A DNA stretch of 64,000 bases from Hygrophila difformis (lineage: Eukaryota > Streptophyta > Magnoliopsida > Lamiales > Acanthaceae): NCBI GenBank assembly GCA_030278955.1, contig JAOANR010000012.1:25847977-25911976 (forward strand), given 5' to 3'. The notes beneath the pieces are model-generated. The model searched no databases and was not told the origin of the DNA. It saw nothing but the letters and a program-made list of their open reading frames with translations. Position numbers and translations under genes: made by a program. This document shows positions 10,218-25,958 of the stretch, piece by piece. Positions within the stretch are counted from its first letter, which is position 1, and the number at the start of each line of letters is the position of its first letter.

Positions 10218-10565
10218 CTTTTTATTACTTTCCCCTATATTATATGTTGGCAACATTAAATTTTTCCTGTTTTACAAATGGCAAAGTTGACTCAAGTTCG
10301 CAGGCCAACAAAATCGAGTTTTTAGGTTGAGGACAAAATCGAGTCTTGAGGTTGAGGATGATACTATACTCTTTGCAAGAACATCCATACACACCCGCCC
10401 TTACAAAGATTGCCAATGGAGGCGAATAAGGGGAAGTATATGTTCCATTAATGACATGAGGTGGTGGCAAGACGTATATGAATGACAAGCATTTAGGGTT
10501 TAGGGTTTAAGAGAAAAACTAAGAAAAGCTACACCAAGGGGTGAGAAGGAAGGATGTTCTTTTTA
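10218..10565. other. Intergenic segment with short unassigned ORF
   Basis: An 82-codon minus-strand frame (10488-10240) has no recognisable motif and ordinary composition; I do not support it as a gene. TTTAGGG repeats near 10491-10508 are too few to be an interstitial telomere. Confidence 0.3.
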
Positions 10566-11479
10566 GGGTAATTATTTATTTTTATACCCAACTTTTTTAA
10601 AGTATTCATTTATATACCTAAACTTATCTTTTGGAAAAAAAATAAACCTCAATTATTAAAACCTAGAAAAATTTATATTTTCCGTTAAGTTGCCGTTAAT
10701 TCAATTATTCCATTAAATATGCTTGGGTAAATTGGTCCGTTCATTATTTTTATAAATTTAACCCATCATCTCCAATCAACTCCGAATGCCGTGTTTTCGC
10801 TACCCGTACCCTAATAAACAGTTTCCGAAATAATTTCCGTTGAGAAATCCTCATCCCCGTCCCATCATAATTTTGCCCACGAAAATATAAATCCAACTAT
10901 AGAACTGCCATCACCAACGATGTGATAATTGGGCTAAATCAATACACATCCCCCGTCTGGGAAATTAAGTCACTTGCACTACCAACACAGGGAGTAATGC
11001 AATCAATTTCTTCTGATATTGGCGGTAGCTCATGGATGAAATATATAGTAGAATTGAGGTGTGGAACAAGGTTGGTCAAGAAGTGTTCCCTGGAACAAGG
11101 GATGTGACGATAGAAGAGAAGAGCCAGGCGGTGCAGTGGGCATCCCAATGAGATCCAAGAAAGTGAGTCGCAGTGAATCGGCTAGCCAGGCGGTGGGCAT
11201 TAGAAATTGGAATTGAACGAAGGCCAGTCAAGGTTTCATGAATTTGCGCATAATATAGGGATTTAAGAGGGTTAGTCAATTGGTTAAATTTATAAAAGTA
11301 TGAACGGACCAATTTACCCAAATATATTTAATTGGATAATCGAATTTAACGGCAACTTAACGGAAAATATAAATTTTTTTAGGTTTTAATAATTGAAGTG
11401 TATTTTTTTCCAACAAAAAAATTTAGATATATAAATGAATACTTTGAAATAGTTGAGGTATACAAATAAATAATTACCC
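10566..11479. mobile_element. Mutator-like element with 198-bp TIRs (Pack-MULE candidate)
   Basis: The left TIR (10566-10763) and right TIR (11282-11479) are each 198 bp and strongly similar, ending GGGTAATTATTTATTT and its complement. The 9-bp sequence TTCTTTTTA flanks both sides (10557-10565 and 11480-11488), as in Mutator-like transposons. The 518-bp core is less AT-rich than the arms and holds no transposase. It carries short ORFs on both strands without a recognised domain. Such structures are called Pack-MULEs when the core is a captured gene piece; the source here is unknown. Confidence 0.85.
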
Positions 11480-11532
11480 TTCTTTTTAAAAATTTAGTTT
11501 ATTTTGTAAGCTCCGGAGATATTTATATAAGT

Positions 11533-11675
11533 GGGTGTTTGGATGAGCAATATGAAATAAAACGCAAATAATCAGGTTTGCAGCACCATTTTTTAACGGT
11601 TAAACTGATTATTTATATTTTGAAAACATAATAATCAGATAATCAATTTTCTTGCAGCTTATCCAAACACCACCC
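11533..11675. mobile_element. Short inverted-repeat element (MITE-like)
   Basis: GGGTGTTTGGATGAGC near 11533 faces GCTTATCCAAACACCACCC ending at 11675. The roughly 140-bp unit has the GTGTTTGGAT ends common among plant MITEs. No clear target duplication was found. Confidence 0.5.
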
Positions 11676-12178
11676 TTTAAAAGTAAAAATTTTAGCTCAC
11701 AATTCGAGCTAGTACCAAAACACACCCATAGTATGTACATAAATGGAGGTTAGCAATAATGTAATCAACAAACCTCCAACTTGCTACCCAAATAGGGATA
11801 ACTTTCGGCCAAGTTGAATCAAACTTCAATGACTTCTACAACGGCAGTGTTATTGAGACCAACACAATGAAAAAGGGACAAGGACAGCGCATTTCAGTGA
11901 ACCCAATGAAGCAAATACTTTTTTAGTAGTAATACTAAAAATGTTAATCATCATCGAAGAAGTTAACTAAGAGACCACGAAGTAGAATGATATCGGTGGG
12001 GGCTTAAGAAAAAAATTTAAATGTATCACAAAATTATATATAAAATATAAAATAAAAATAATTTTATTAAATATAATAATAAGGGATCGAGGTTTAACGT
12101 AGTAATCAACCCTTCATCTTTTAGATTTGGAAGTTCAAACCCATCGGCCCGGCCTATCCCTCTATGATTAATAACAAC
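11676..12178. other. AT-rich intergenic DNA
   Basis: No gene, RNA or repeat recognised between the small MITE and the next Stowaway element. Confidence 0.3.
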
Positions 12179-12443
12179 TACTCCCTCCGTCCCACTTAAC
12201 TTGTCTTGTTTCATTTCTGCACACAATCCAATGCACATTTTCAATCGTTTATATCTCAAAATATATACAACATAAAATTAAATAAAATATATATTCTAAA
12301 ACTACATGATGTTACGATTCTAACAAGACCCAATTCGACTACTTTTTTTTTAAATATATACTTGCAATAACATTGAGTCAAAGTTAAACAATGAATAATG
12401 TCAAAAAGTCAAACAGGACAAGTATACTGGGACGGAGGGAGTA
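12179..12443. mobile_element. Stowaway-type MITE, copy 2
   Basis: It has TACTCCCTCCGTCCC and GGGACGGAGGGAGTA termini, TA boundaries and about 265 bp. It lies roughly 520 bp downstream of the ROP stop codon. Similarity to the copy at 665-928 extends through the interior, in opposite orientation. Confidence 0.92.
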
Positions 12444-12649
12444 TTAATTATAACATGAAGGAGTAGTTCTCTTTTTCTATGGAACACATTAAAAATCATT
12501 GTAAATGGTGCCACAAAAAATTTTAAGTATTGTCTTGTGGCCACACTGGAACACAAATGGCTCCCATGAATACCATATCCTCTTACTTTCAAATCATTCA
12601 TACTACTACATTCACAAAATTTATCTAAGTTGCCAGTATAATTAACCAG

Positions 12650-12850
12650 CGGTGAACCACAAACATAGTAGAGAAGAATAATATAAGTACTATAATTGTA
12701 AAAACCATGAGCATAGCAGAGAAGCACAATAACTGTTACAATTGTAAAGTAAAGGCAAAACAATGTTTAAAAATTGTAAACCAAAGCCATAATATAGAAG
12801 AACAAGAGGTATAACAATTGTAAACCACAAAAGCATAGTGGTGAAACCAT
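12650..12850 (-). repeat. Degenerate ~46-bp tandem repeats downstream of the ROP stop
   Basis: Three to four imperfect units share a core of CATAGTAGAGAAG followed by ACAATTGTAAACC (plus-strand reading). They start near 12652, 12704 and 12781, with a partial unit near 12825. The array lies 110-310 bp downstream of the stop codon, so it probably falls in the ROP 3' untranslated region. Confidence 0.55.
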
Positions 12851-12963
12851 CACAAATAAGATCAATGTAGAACTGGAAAACCATTAATATCAGCCAACAT
12901 CACAAATTTATGTTTGATGAAGGCGTAGAAAAACAAACAAAACAGAAAAGGGCATAACGGCGA

Positions 12964-17083
<4,120 letters not shown>

Positions 17084-17803
17084 CCTTCCCAAATGAAAAT
17101 TCTTCCACTCCTTTCACTCAGCTCACAGGCAAATTAAACAACACACTTTAGACTTTCTAAAACAGACAAAGAAGAAACAAAATCATTCTGTAATAACCGA
17201 ATCAGACATAAACGGAGACGACGACAAGGACAGAGGCGATCTTGAGCTTGGCCATTGGTCCACCCATAGACGATGGCATTGAAATCATAACCCTAAAGGG
17301 AAACATAAGAGAGAAATAAGATGAATCATGATGTGGGTGGAGAAATGGGAGATGGGAATTAGGGAGAAATTTTTTTATCACAGAGACAAGGGAAAACGAT
17401 GGGAGAGAAAATTGGGCAGCCATGCATACCCCAAAAATAAGGAAAAGTCAAGTTTAGATCAGGGAAATGATGCTGTTGAAGCGCTCCTCCATTGAAACAT
17501 TTTCCTTCTTCTCAAATTTTATCTCTGCCTTCAAAAAATAAAGATATACAAATACATTTATATTTTCAAACATCCCTATCCAGGTGTCATTTTGCCCCAC
17601 TATTCCTTACACAATAAATAAATATATATAAATATATTATAAATATAAACACGAACTTCAATTTGAATTTTTTTGGTGAAGGACTATCCAATTTAAAATA
17701 GTAACAAAAATAAAAACAAGATTGCCACTAGACAATAAAGATTTGTATAAAGAATTTGTTGGCTCACGATTTAATTTGTTGGCTCCCATGTATTGCATTT
17801 AGC
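17084..17803 (-). promoter_or_regulatory. ROP leader and promoter region, with upstream ORF
   Basis: This is the 720 bp between the ROP start codon and the Copia 5' LTR. The leader contains an ATG at 17423 opening a 73-codon upstream ORF (17423-17202) that ends before the ROP start. AT-rich TATA-like stretches lie near 17560 and 17620-17650. The transcription start is not defined, so whether the upstream ORF is in the mRNA is unknown. Confidence 0.4.
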
Positions 17804-18096
17804 TATTGAGCATGAGGAGATGAAGCCAAGAAAGGTTGCAGAGCTCGATGGCAGCAGCATAGGAGATGAAGCTTTTGTTTTGTTGTTTTTTGTCTTTTGG
17901 GCTTATGTCTCATACTGGGCTTATTTTCCTGTTAATGGGCCATTCCTGTTACTGGATCCATTCATTAGCCTTAGCCCATTAGTTTGAGTGTATATGTTCC
18001 AGTATTTTCCTTTTGCAAAGTGTAACAAACTTATTCTTTCGCACTCATCAATGGAACAGCATTTCCCTTCTTCCTCATTCTCTCTCGAGTTTCACA
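17804..18096 (+). repeat. Copia 5' LTR
   Basis: 293 bp, ending GTTTCACA directly against the primer-binding site. Its first bases are TATTGAGC, so the 5' terminus is TA rather than the usual TG; the 3' LTR agrees. The LTR lies 720 bp upstream of the ROP start codon and is transcribed away from it. Confidence 0.9.
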
Positions 18097-18108
18097 TGGT
18101 ATCAGAGC
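18097..18108 (+). other. Copia primer-binding site (initiator Met-tRNA)
   Basis: TGGTATCAGAGC follows the 5' LTR with no spacer. This is the usual plant Copia primer site. Confidence 0.93.
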
Positions 18109-18187
18109 GGTTTCGCTCCTGAAATTCATCTTCCGCACCAAAATCTGAGCTGAATTTGTTCGATTCAGCTCATCTACCTCAAATTCA

Positions 18188-18610
18188 ATGTCTACTGACA
18201 CCACAGAAGCTACAGAAACTACTCCGGCACCATTGTTGGCTTCTCGCCCTGTGGAGCTGAACTTATCTGTAGCCGATCAACCTCATCTCAAACTTGCTCC
18301 TGTGCTATTTGATGGAACTAATTGGAACTCATGGCGGATCGCTGTTCGCAATACTCTTCGGATAAAAGGAAAAATCAAATTCATCGAAGGTACATATCCG
18401 TGTCCTCCAATTGATGATCCTCTTCGCGAGGAATGGATTCAAGTAGACTGTATGGTTCTGGCTTGGCTGCAAAACTCTTTAGTTCATGATATCACTTGTC
18501 AATATCTCTATGCTGAAACGTCTCATAACTTGTGGACTGAGCTAGAAAATTGTTATGGTCAGACAAACGGACCTCAAGTTATTATGCTTCAAAGGAAACT
18601 TGTTAATCTT
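18188..18610 (+). pseudogene. gag: Copia gag, N-terminal part
   Basis: 141 codons from the ATG at 18188 to the insertion point. FDGTNWNSWRIAVRNTLRIKGK and LWTELENCYGQTNG are typical of the UBN2/gag domain of plant Copia elements. The frame ends at ATCTT, the target duplication of the nested element, and resumes in frame at 30738. The apparent C-terminal extension after 18610 is read into the inserted LTR and is not real. Confidence 0.92.
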
Positions 18611-21600
18611 TGTAACACCCCCATTTTCTCTAGAGATGCAGCGGAAGAAAAGTGCACAAATCAATGGGTGGGGTGCTACCGCCACGTATCCCGGACCGCC
18701 CGAAATACGCTAAGGCTAAAAATAATGGGTGCAGAACACCAGAGTTTAATGCATATGCTAACCACTTCCCGGGCAAGTTAGCATATACTCTGCACAAAAG
18801 CTTATAATACCGTAACAAGTATAAGCTTAATAAAAATGTTTGGTATAGCGGAACCAAACGGAGGAACGCATTCCTCAAAGGAGCTCAATAATAGGAATGG
18901 AATAAATCCATGGAAATTTTTATTTTAAAAGAGGTTGTACCTCGCATTTCAAAAATATAATAATAAGGGGCTATCTATCTCGCATTTCAAAAATAACACT
19001 GCTAAATGCAAAAATGCATCGTTTAAACAGTAGGGCACAACGTTTGCATAAACGGGATAAAACCCAAATAATCATCCATTCTTGATAAATAATTTCCCAT
19101 GCTTTATAAAAATTATCTTTGCCTCATAAAAGAATGATCGATCTATGCCAAGAAATAAGTTCTATCCCCATAAGGGATTTTAGAAATATTCATTCTTATA
19201 ACTATTACCCCGTACCGTGCCCGTGCAAAATATGCTCTAACGAACCTTGCAGATCTGAAACCTGAAAGGAAATGGTGACAAGTGTAGAGTCAGCGAAAAC
19301 AATCGCTGAGTAAGTAGAAGTTTACTCCCGGAGGAGGTAGGGTAGCAGAAATAATTTAAAGACAACAGTTATGATAATGGTATGCTAAAAACGAGAATAA
19401 TTTGTACATAAAGTCAATATTAATCTAACCCGGGAATAGTTAATACAGCAATATGCGTTACCGAGATGTAAAATCCCAGCCACTGTGATGTGCAGGATCC
19501 CAACGGGCTCAAACTGCACATACACGCAAGGGTGTGGGGGAGGTAAGAAATTTCCTCGAAACCCACCACTGGAATCAGATATGGAACCGCCTGGATAGCC
19601 CCAAGAGTCCCCGTGTGGCGATTAAGTGCACAACAACGTAGGAGTTGGGCAGCCAGTCCATACCCAGACCCAGCCCCCGTAACAATGAGCTCAAAAATCC
19701 GTAGGATTTGAGAATAGTTGCGAATAGTATAAAGCACAGTAAAATGGCATACCAATAATCCAAAAGCAGTAGGGAGCAATAAGCATAAATTTAAAATATA
19801 ATAAAGCGGTTTGTAATTTATGCTTAAGCTAAAATAAATTTGGGCTTACTCCCCAAAGAGTAAAAATCTACTTACAGTCACCGAAGACGGGATGGGGATG
19901 ACACACGCACAGGCTACGAGCAGAATCCTTTACAGCTACGTGACTAAGAAAAATACTCTAATATTAATTTATACGCTATAATGGCTCTTTAACTAAATTA
20001 ATAATAATAACTAGAATAATATCTAAATAATATTTAAAAGTTCCATTTAAATAAATCTTACCGGAACACTTCACAGCTTCTGCGGACTAGTTATAACATT
20101 CCACTAAGCTCCTAAAAATCTTTTTATGGAACTAGTAGCAAAAATGGGAAAAGTGAAATAGAAAAGAAAATAGAGAGGACCGAAGAAGAAAATAGTAGAA
20201 CAAGAAAAGAATGCAGGACAAAACTCGCGAAAGCAGATAAGAGAATAGAGGACGAATAAACGATAATGAAAGAAGAAAATTAAGAAGCAGAGTGGAGAGA
20301 GAGACGTGTGAGAAGTGTTGGGAAGGAGGTTTATATAGAGAAATTGTAGCTGGCTTTGGTCTGGGCAATCCACAGTCTTCCTTAACTCTGTAAAATACCT
20401 CACAGACATCCGTAATAGTCTATCCAACTGATTGAATTCCCAGGCTTCCATTATTTCTTTACGCAACAGCTAATCCATTCTGTTTTTGTCCCTTCTACCC
20501 GTCCCACAACCCTATTACTTTTGCAGCGGTTCTCTAAATCCCAAATCTCAGATTTGTTTCCTTCATTCCCCCTTGTGCAACAGCTTGCTCCTCATCCCTC
20601 TTCCCTTTTACCCATCCATTTCGCCCCTCCCCTTCTGTTCCCTTCCAATCACTTCAAGGTCCAAATCTCCACAGGCTTTTAGTCCCCTCATGGAGGCATT
20701 GCAGTGCAGTCCCGGGCGGCGGCGGCGACGGGCGACCGGCGATGGGATGGCAGCGGCGAGACAACAGCGGCGGCGGTGGCAGGCGACTGATTCCCCTCCC
20801 TCACTCTCGGATCTCTCTCTCTCTTTCTATTCTTCTTCTTCTTTTTATTTTGATTTTGGTTTTTGATTTGTGGTTGGGGATTTGAGGGGTTGTGGTGGTC
20901 TTGACTCGATTTTGGAGGGAGGCGAGGGAGATGATGGTGGCGCGGCGGAGCAGGGGCGCGGTTGGTTCGTCCGGAAAATGGAGAGGTCGGAAATGGCGAA
21001 ATGGGAGAGGGGCGGAGGCGGCGGACGGTGGCCGGCGACAGGCGGCAGTCGGCCCCCTTCCTTCTATTTTATTCTTCTTTTTGTGGTTTTGGTTTTCTTT
21101 TTTTTGATTTGGTGTTGGTTTTTGTTGGAGGATTGAAGAAAAATATGAATGGTGGTGTTGGATCTGTGAAGGGGGGTGGCGTTTTGGTGGTGGTGGCCGG
21201 AAGGGCGTGGAGATGACGATGGTGGCTCGGTGGTGGTGATTTTTGGAGGAAAAATGGAGGGTGGCGGATCTGGGTGGCTGCCGGAGGTGGGCCGCCGGCG
21301 GTGGTGGCGGCGCCGGAGTGGCGGCGGCGGCGGCGGCGGCTGCAACCTTGTTTTAGGGTTAGGGTTTGGTTGGGTTGGGCTTGCTCCAAATGGGCCTAAG
21401 TCAATGGTATTGGGCTATTGGTACTAGACTTGTTTTAATTAAATGGCCCAATTCCAATACTCCAATCCATTCACTTAATGGACTTAATTGATTTAACTCA
21501 TCATAATTATGGACTTAATCAACTAATTAGTTTCAATTATGGACTTAATAATTTTATAACACTTATCTCTTATGGACTTAATAATTTTATAACACTTATC

Positions 21601-22913
21601 TCTTAACATAATAGATTTAATTGATTTAAATTATTTATTAATTGGCACCGTTAGCCAAATAAATTCAAATTTCCAAATTTCCCAAACCGGGACAATTGCT
21701 AGTCAAAGTTGGACAATTCATCAATTCCCAACAATGAAATGATCATCTATTTTAATATAATTTGTAGGGACTTAATCTTATAATCCAATCCACCTTTAAT
21801 GTTATTTACTTCAATACTTACGAATTATTCGAAACCCTATTTTCTCCAATTCGGGACAATCGCAATTTAACGGCCGGACAATTCCTAATAATTACATGGG
21901 TTTAGTGTTTTAATTTAATTACACGGACCTAATTTTATGGCTTAACTCATAAATTGTGCTATTTAATAGATTAGTCCATCTATTAATTTATCACCTTTAG
22001 TGAAATGACTCACCACTTCAAATTCCCTAATCCGGACAATTAATCGTTAAATGGGTCGCTAGATAATTTATTCAATTGGTCAAGTATTAATATTAATGAT
22101 TAATTTGTAATATAATTTGAGTCCAATTTCATTTAGTATAACATTAACTCAAAAATTCCTAACGTTTGCCCATTACGCGAGTTTAGGATTTAAATTATCA
22201 TTTGTCATGAACTTAATTAATACTTTCTAGATTTAATATTTAGTCTTACTACCATAATCTTATTTAGTGGACTTATGGATTTAGATTATGATTTCCTTGT
22301 CACAATAATCAAGTGTATTGATATTTAACCTAATTACTTATAAATCATTCAATGGGTTTAGCTTACTTAGTAATTAGCTCCAGTAGGCAAATTGGTCGAG
22401 GTCTCGGAAAATATTAATTAAATGTTTCGCTAATTAAAAATTTGTCTGTCCTCTAGTTCCAAAATTTAAGTAGCTAAGTATTTTATTCCGACCATTATTA
22501 TTCATTTCATCATTTACTCATGTCTAATAATATTTATTTAGAGTCCAATAGTTCATAAGCTCGTCTACTTTGGCCATTCAATATATTTCTATCCGGTACC
22601 CTCGTCGGATAATTTGGTTTAACTTAATTTGCCTTTGGCAATGTTTAATCCAGCTCGTATACATAAACTGGGGAACTTAATTAAATTTTTGATAATTTAT
22701 AAATTAATACTTATATGCTAATTCAATAGTTTCATACTTAAAAGTTTTTAACTCCTAAAATTTAATTCTCAGCTAAGATTGATTTGAATAAATTCGCACT
22801 TTAAAAGTAAATATCTTTTCCTTTCATGTTCTAAAAATTTTATTTATGAGAAATTTTGAATATTTATTTATTAAAATTTAAATTTCTATTAAAAATTTTT
22901 ACGGGGTGTTATA
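18611..22913 (-). repeat. LARD 3' LTR (element sense)
   Basis: In plus orientation it runs TGTAACACCCCC to GGGGTGTTATA, so in element sense it begins TATAACACC and ends GTTACA. A TATA box (TATATAA, minus strand, 20331-20337) separates U3 from R. A GC-rich block with CGG runs (20710-21345) lies upstream of the TATA box. A donor-like CCG/GTAAGATT at 20061 and an acceptor TTTCAG at 19262 suggest a leader intron. A 33-bp unit is tandemly doubled near 21537-21603. Confidence 0.88.
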
Positions 22914-22952
22914 GTCTACCCTCCTTAAAATAAGGCTTCGCCCTCGAAGCCT
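22914..22952 (-). other. LARD polypurine tract and adjacent hairpin
   Basis: On the minus strand TAAGGAGGGTAGAC directly precedes the 3' LTR, the expected plus-strand primer. Just upstream is an 8-bp hairpin, AGGCTTCG-AGGG-CGAAGCCT (22933-22952). The same core with different outer pairs occurs at 60054-60073 in another element. Confidence 0.75.
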
Positions 22953-24717
22953 CTAGGCAGGACTAAGGTACAGTTATAACTAGGGGATATTTCCTAAATT
23001 TATATCCTTATAGAAAAATATTCCAAGGTCCTATCATTTTTAATTCTCTTCAAACCGCCTCAGGCGTCTATCCTTGATATCCTCTTTCAACCTTTTATGT
23101 TAAATCCTTCACGTTACTGGTACCATCTTTTCATTATTATCGAATTTTAATTCGTCATGAACCTAAGTAATTTTTTCCTATGGTCCTCAGTCATTAACGC
23201 CCGTCGGTCCGTTGTTATTCTTGTGTCGCCTCCCTTAGCGGAATGTACTAACCGCATTGTGCTTTACTATGTCATTAATTATTCCTTGATTACTTGCTTC
23301 TATTTCACCCTAAAGGGATTCAAATGACTAGTTAATCTTTCGGGCGTGCTCTCACTCCTTAATAAATCCCACCTTTCTTGTTGGTACAATGTCGCTCTTA
23401 GGAAAAATTTATTTATTCGTGACGAAACACTTTGTCAATCTTGTTTTATATTTGGTTCAACAATTATTTATTATACCTGAGGTGTTCTCAAATCCAAAAA
23501 TACTGCGGTGAATTCTTCGAGCTCGATCCAATGAATTTTCTTTAACCCTTAGGATATCCCACTCAACTTGTTTTTCATATTACGCATGTCCTTTAGTCGG
23601 TTACCTACGAGAGTTTTCCAATTATTATCATGCTCCTATATTACCTAGAGATTACCCATGTCTCTTTTTAAATTACTCATCCAAGGGTATGTCCATTTGA
23701 ATTAGGTGTTCTTGTCGATATTTCTAAATGATTTTATGTGTTGGTTAAACATAGGTTGGTCCATTTTTCTTTCGACGCTTTCTCTACCGGGATATACTAG
23801 CGACTACGTGATTTTATTCTTTTCATAGAGGATGAAAATAGACATCTCATTTACCCGCTTCTTAATTTCTCGTATCTAATACTTCTCCAAAAGGTATTCG
23901 GGGTAAGTCTTGGACAGGAATTCATTGGTTACACTATTTTTTTAAGACTTACGATAACTTGGTTAAACTAACGGGTTTCCTTTAAGTACCTTATCAATCC
24001 TTAACAGATCCCACTCTTCTAGTTTGTAATGCGTCGCCCTTAGGAAATTTATTTATTACCTATGAACCATGTGGTCACTCTTGTTTTGTTTTTGGTTCAT
24101 TATTTATTTATTATACTTGGAGTGTTCTCTAATTTCAAAAGTAGTGTGGTGAGTTTCACGGGCTCAACCTAAGATAGATAAAATTTAAATCATTTGGAAG
24201 ACCCAACTCCGTTCATCCTTAATCCGGAAATATTTATGTCTCAAGTCAATCAACTAATCGTCTTAGTCATGCCCAAGAGGATCTTTTAATTATTACTAAG
24301 TTCCCATCACTTTGAAATTTCCAAATGTTAGTCAAACATTCTTTATGCATACCCGACCATGGGTTACACGAAAGTTATTTTGGTCCAATTGCTTGGCCTA
24401 TAAAATTTATAATGAATATCCTTCTCACTATGTCTTTTTATTAGCTCTCTCTTAAATAGGCCGTCTTGATAGGTATTCATCATTTTTATGTAATGATTTC
24501 CATGAAGAATTTCCTTGCTTGGTGGGTTATCACCTTGATAAATTACATTTTGCACTAAGAATTATCCACCATATTTTGGTAATTATGAATCTTATATTTT
24601 ATGGGTGTGCAATCTTTCGTCCTCAATCATAACTTCGTCCTTGGTGATCCATAATATTTAATTCATCGTATGATATCCCTTGTATATTTTTATTTTTGTT
24701 GTTGTTGTCGTCAATAC

Positions 24718-24766
<49 letters not shown>
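24718..24766. repeat. (ATT)n microsatellite
   Basis: About 16 uninterrupted ATT units in the non-coding core of the LARD-like element. Confidence 0.9.
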
Positions 24767-24767
<1 letters not shown>

Positions 24768-25511
24768 GTGAAGGAGAATCCTTTTACATATCATATTTGG
24801 GAAGATAATTTCTAACGATACCATCGAGCCTTACTTAGCATATTATTCTAATCAAGGATTGGGTTCCAAGTACTTAAACCTAAAGGAATAGAATTTAATG
24901 ACTTAAGTTATTCCTTTAAGTGGTCATTGAGGCAATTGCTCCCTCAAGAATATTCTCGATAAATATTCAATTTCCCTTGCCAATTTGGCATATGAATTTA
25001 GGGAAAATTCGTGAATATTTTATAGAACTCGTGGTGAGTTTAAAAATTTCTTTGGTGCCCTTACATGACATTCGCGTCTTATCTTCAAGCCCATATGAAA
25101 TTTAGGAAAATCTTATTCTTGGTTATCCGTGTGATTATCGTAGCTATCATATAAATCGTGTTCTCACAATCCTAAGGCATAACCTTAATTTAGTCCATAA
25201 TTACCCCGAAGGCAAAGCATAATAGTAGAAGTTCAGTCATATATCCGAAACTGAAAATGGCTCAAGGCCGGTTCGATACAACGCCGTGATTTGGTAGATC
25301 TACTGTTGGGGTAAACGTCCCCGAGATCTTACCGATGATAAAAGTAAAACTAAGTGCAAATACCGTCATCTCCTGTAGGCATCGTCTACATAATAGGTCC
25401 TAAATAAAGCGACTAGGTTCTGGGAACTAGACACTAAGGAAATGTGATACGTGAAGGTAGCTAGAGATGGGTGGAAGACGGCTCATGACGGAAACGATCG
25501 AGTCCCTCATC

Positions 25512-25958
25512 CTACTCGTCGGAACCCTCGGGGTCTGACCCCTCTTGCGCGGGTTCCTCAGCTGCCGCTGCACTGGTGGACGCGGGCGCGTTCTCCATAG
25601 TAGTGTACTTATGGATACGGTCTAGTATGTCCGTGCGCATCCACCCCTCGGGTCCCCACTCAGTCCTAAGATGGTGAAGCTCCTTGAAGAGCGAGATGGT
25701 GTGTGTCTCCAGCGCAGCGATCCGCTTTCGCTGTCTCGCAATCTCGCCATCCTGTCGCTGAGCGACAGCCTCGAGGTAGTCCTGCATTAGCACCTTCAGG
25801 CGCAACTCGGTCTCCACCTGAGCTTCCACCTCTTTCAGCCTTACCCTCAATTGGGCTTTCCTGGCCTCAAGGCCGCAGACTTCGTGCTCGAGCTTGGCCA
25901 CGTCCCTAGTCAAGTGGGCCACGGTGTCACTAAAGGCCAAAAGTGCCGGGTCCGACAT
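25512..25958 (-). CDS. Coiled-coil protein of the LARD-like element
   Basis: A 148-codon frame starts about 460 nt downstream of the primer-binding site in element sense. It is the only ORF in the core with ordinary codon structure and is much more GC-rich than its surroundings. Residues 10-105 have leucine/alanine heptads rich in Glu, Arg and Gln (VAKLEHEVCGLEARKAQLRV, RQRKRIAALETHTISLFKEL), predicting a long coiled coil. The tail is acidic with Ala, Ser, Glu and Pro. There is no zinc knuckle or enzyme motif. The position is that of gag, so a reduced structural protein is possible; I do not recognise a family. Confidence 0.6.
   Translation of the reverse strand: MSDPALLAFSDTVAHLTRDVAKLEHEVCGLEARKAQLRVRLKEVEAQVETELRLKVLMQDYLEAVAQRQDGEIARQRKRIAALETHTISLFKELHHLRTEWGPEGWMRTDILDRIHKYTTMENAPASTSAAAAEEPAQEGSDPEGSDE

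Noticed and set aside
10491..10508. Interstitial telomere repeat
   Set aside because: Only about two and a half TTTAGGG units, which is common by chance in plant DNA.
10922..11321. Host gene exons inside the Mutator-like element
   Set aside because: Short ORFs on both strands without a motif or splice-consistent structure; retained only as an unidentified captured core.
18611..18781. Copia gag frame appearing to extend to 18781
   Set aside because: The reading frame runs by chance into the inserted LARD LTR; the same peptide appears in the other LTR near 26430-26600.
20486..21427. Many overlapping ORFs on both strands in the LARD LTR (repeated at 28305-29246)
   Set aside because: They are Arg/Pro/Gly/Ser-rich translations of CGG and CT runs in a promoter-like block, open in several frames at once.
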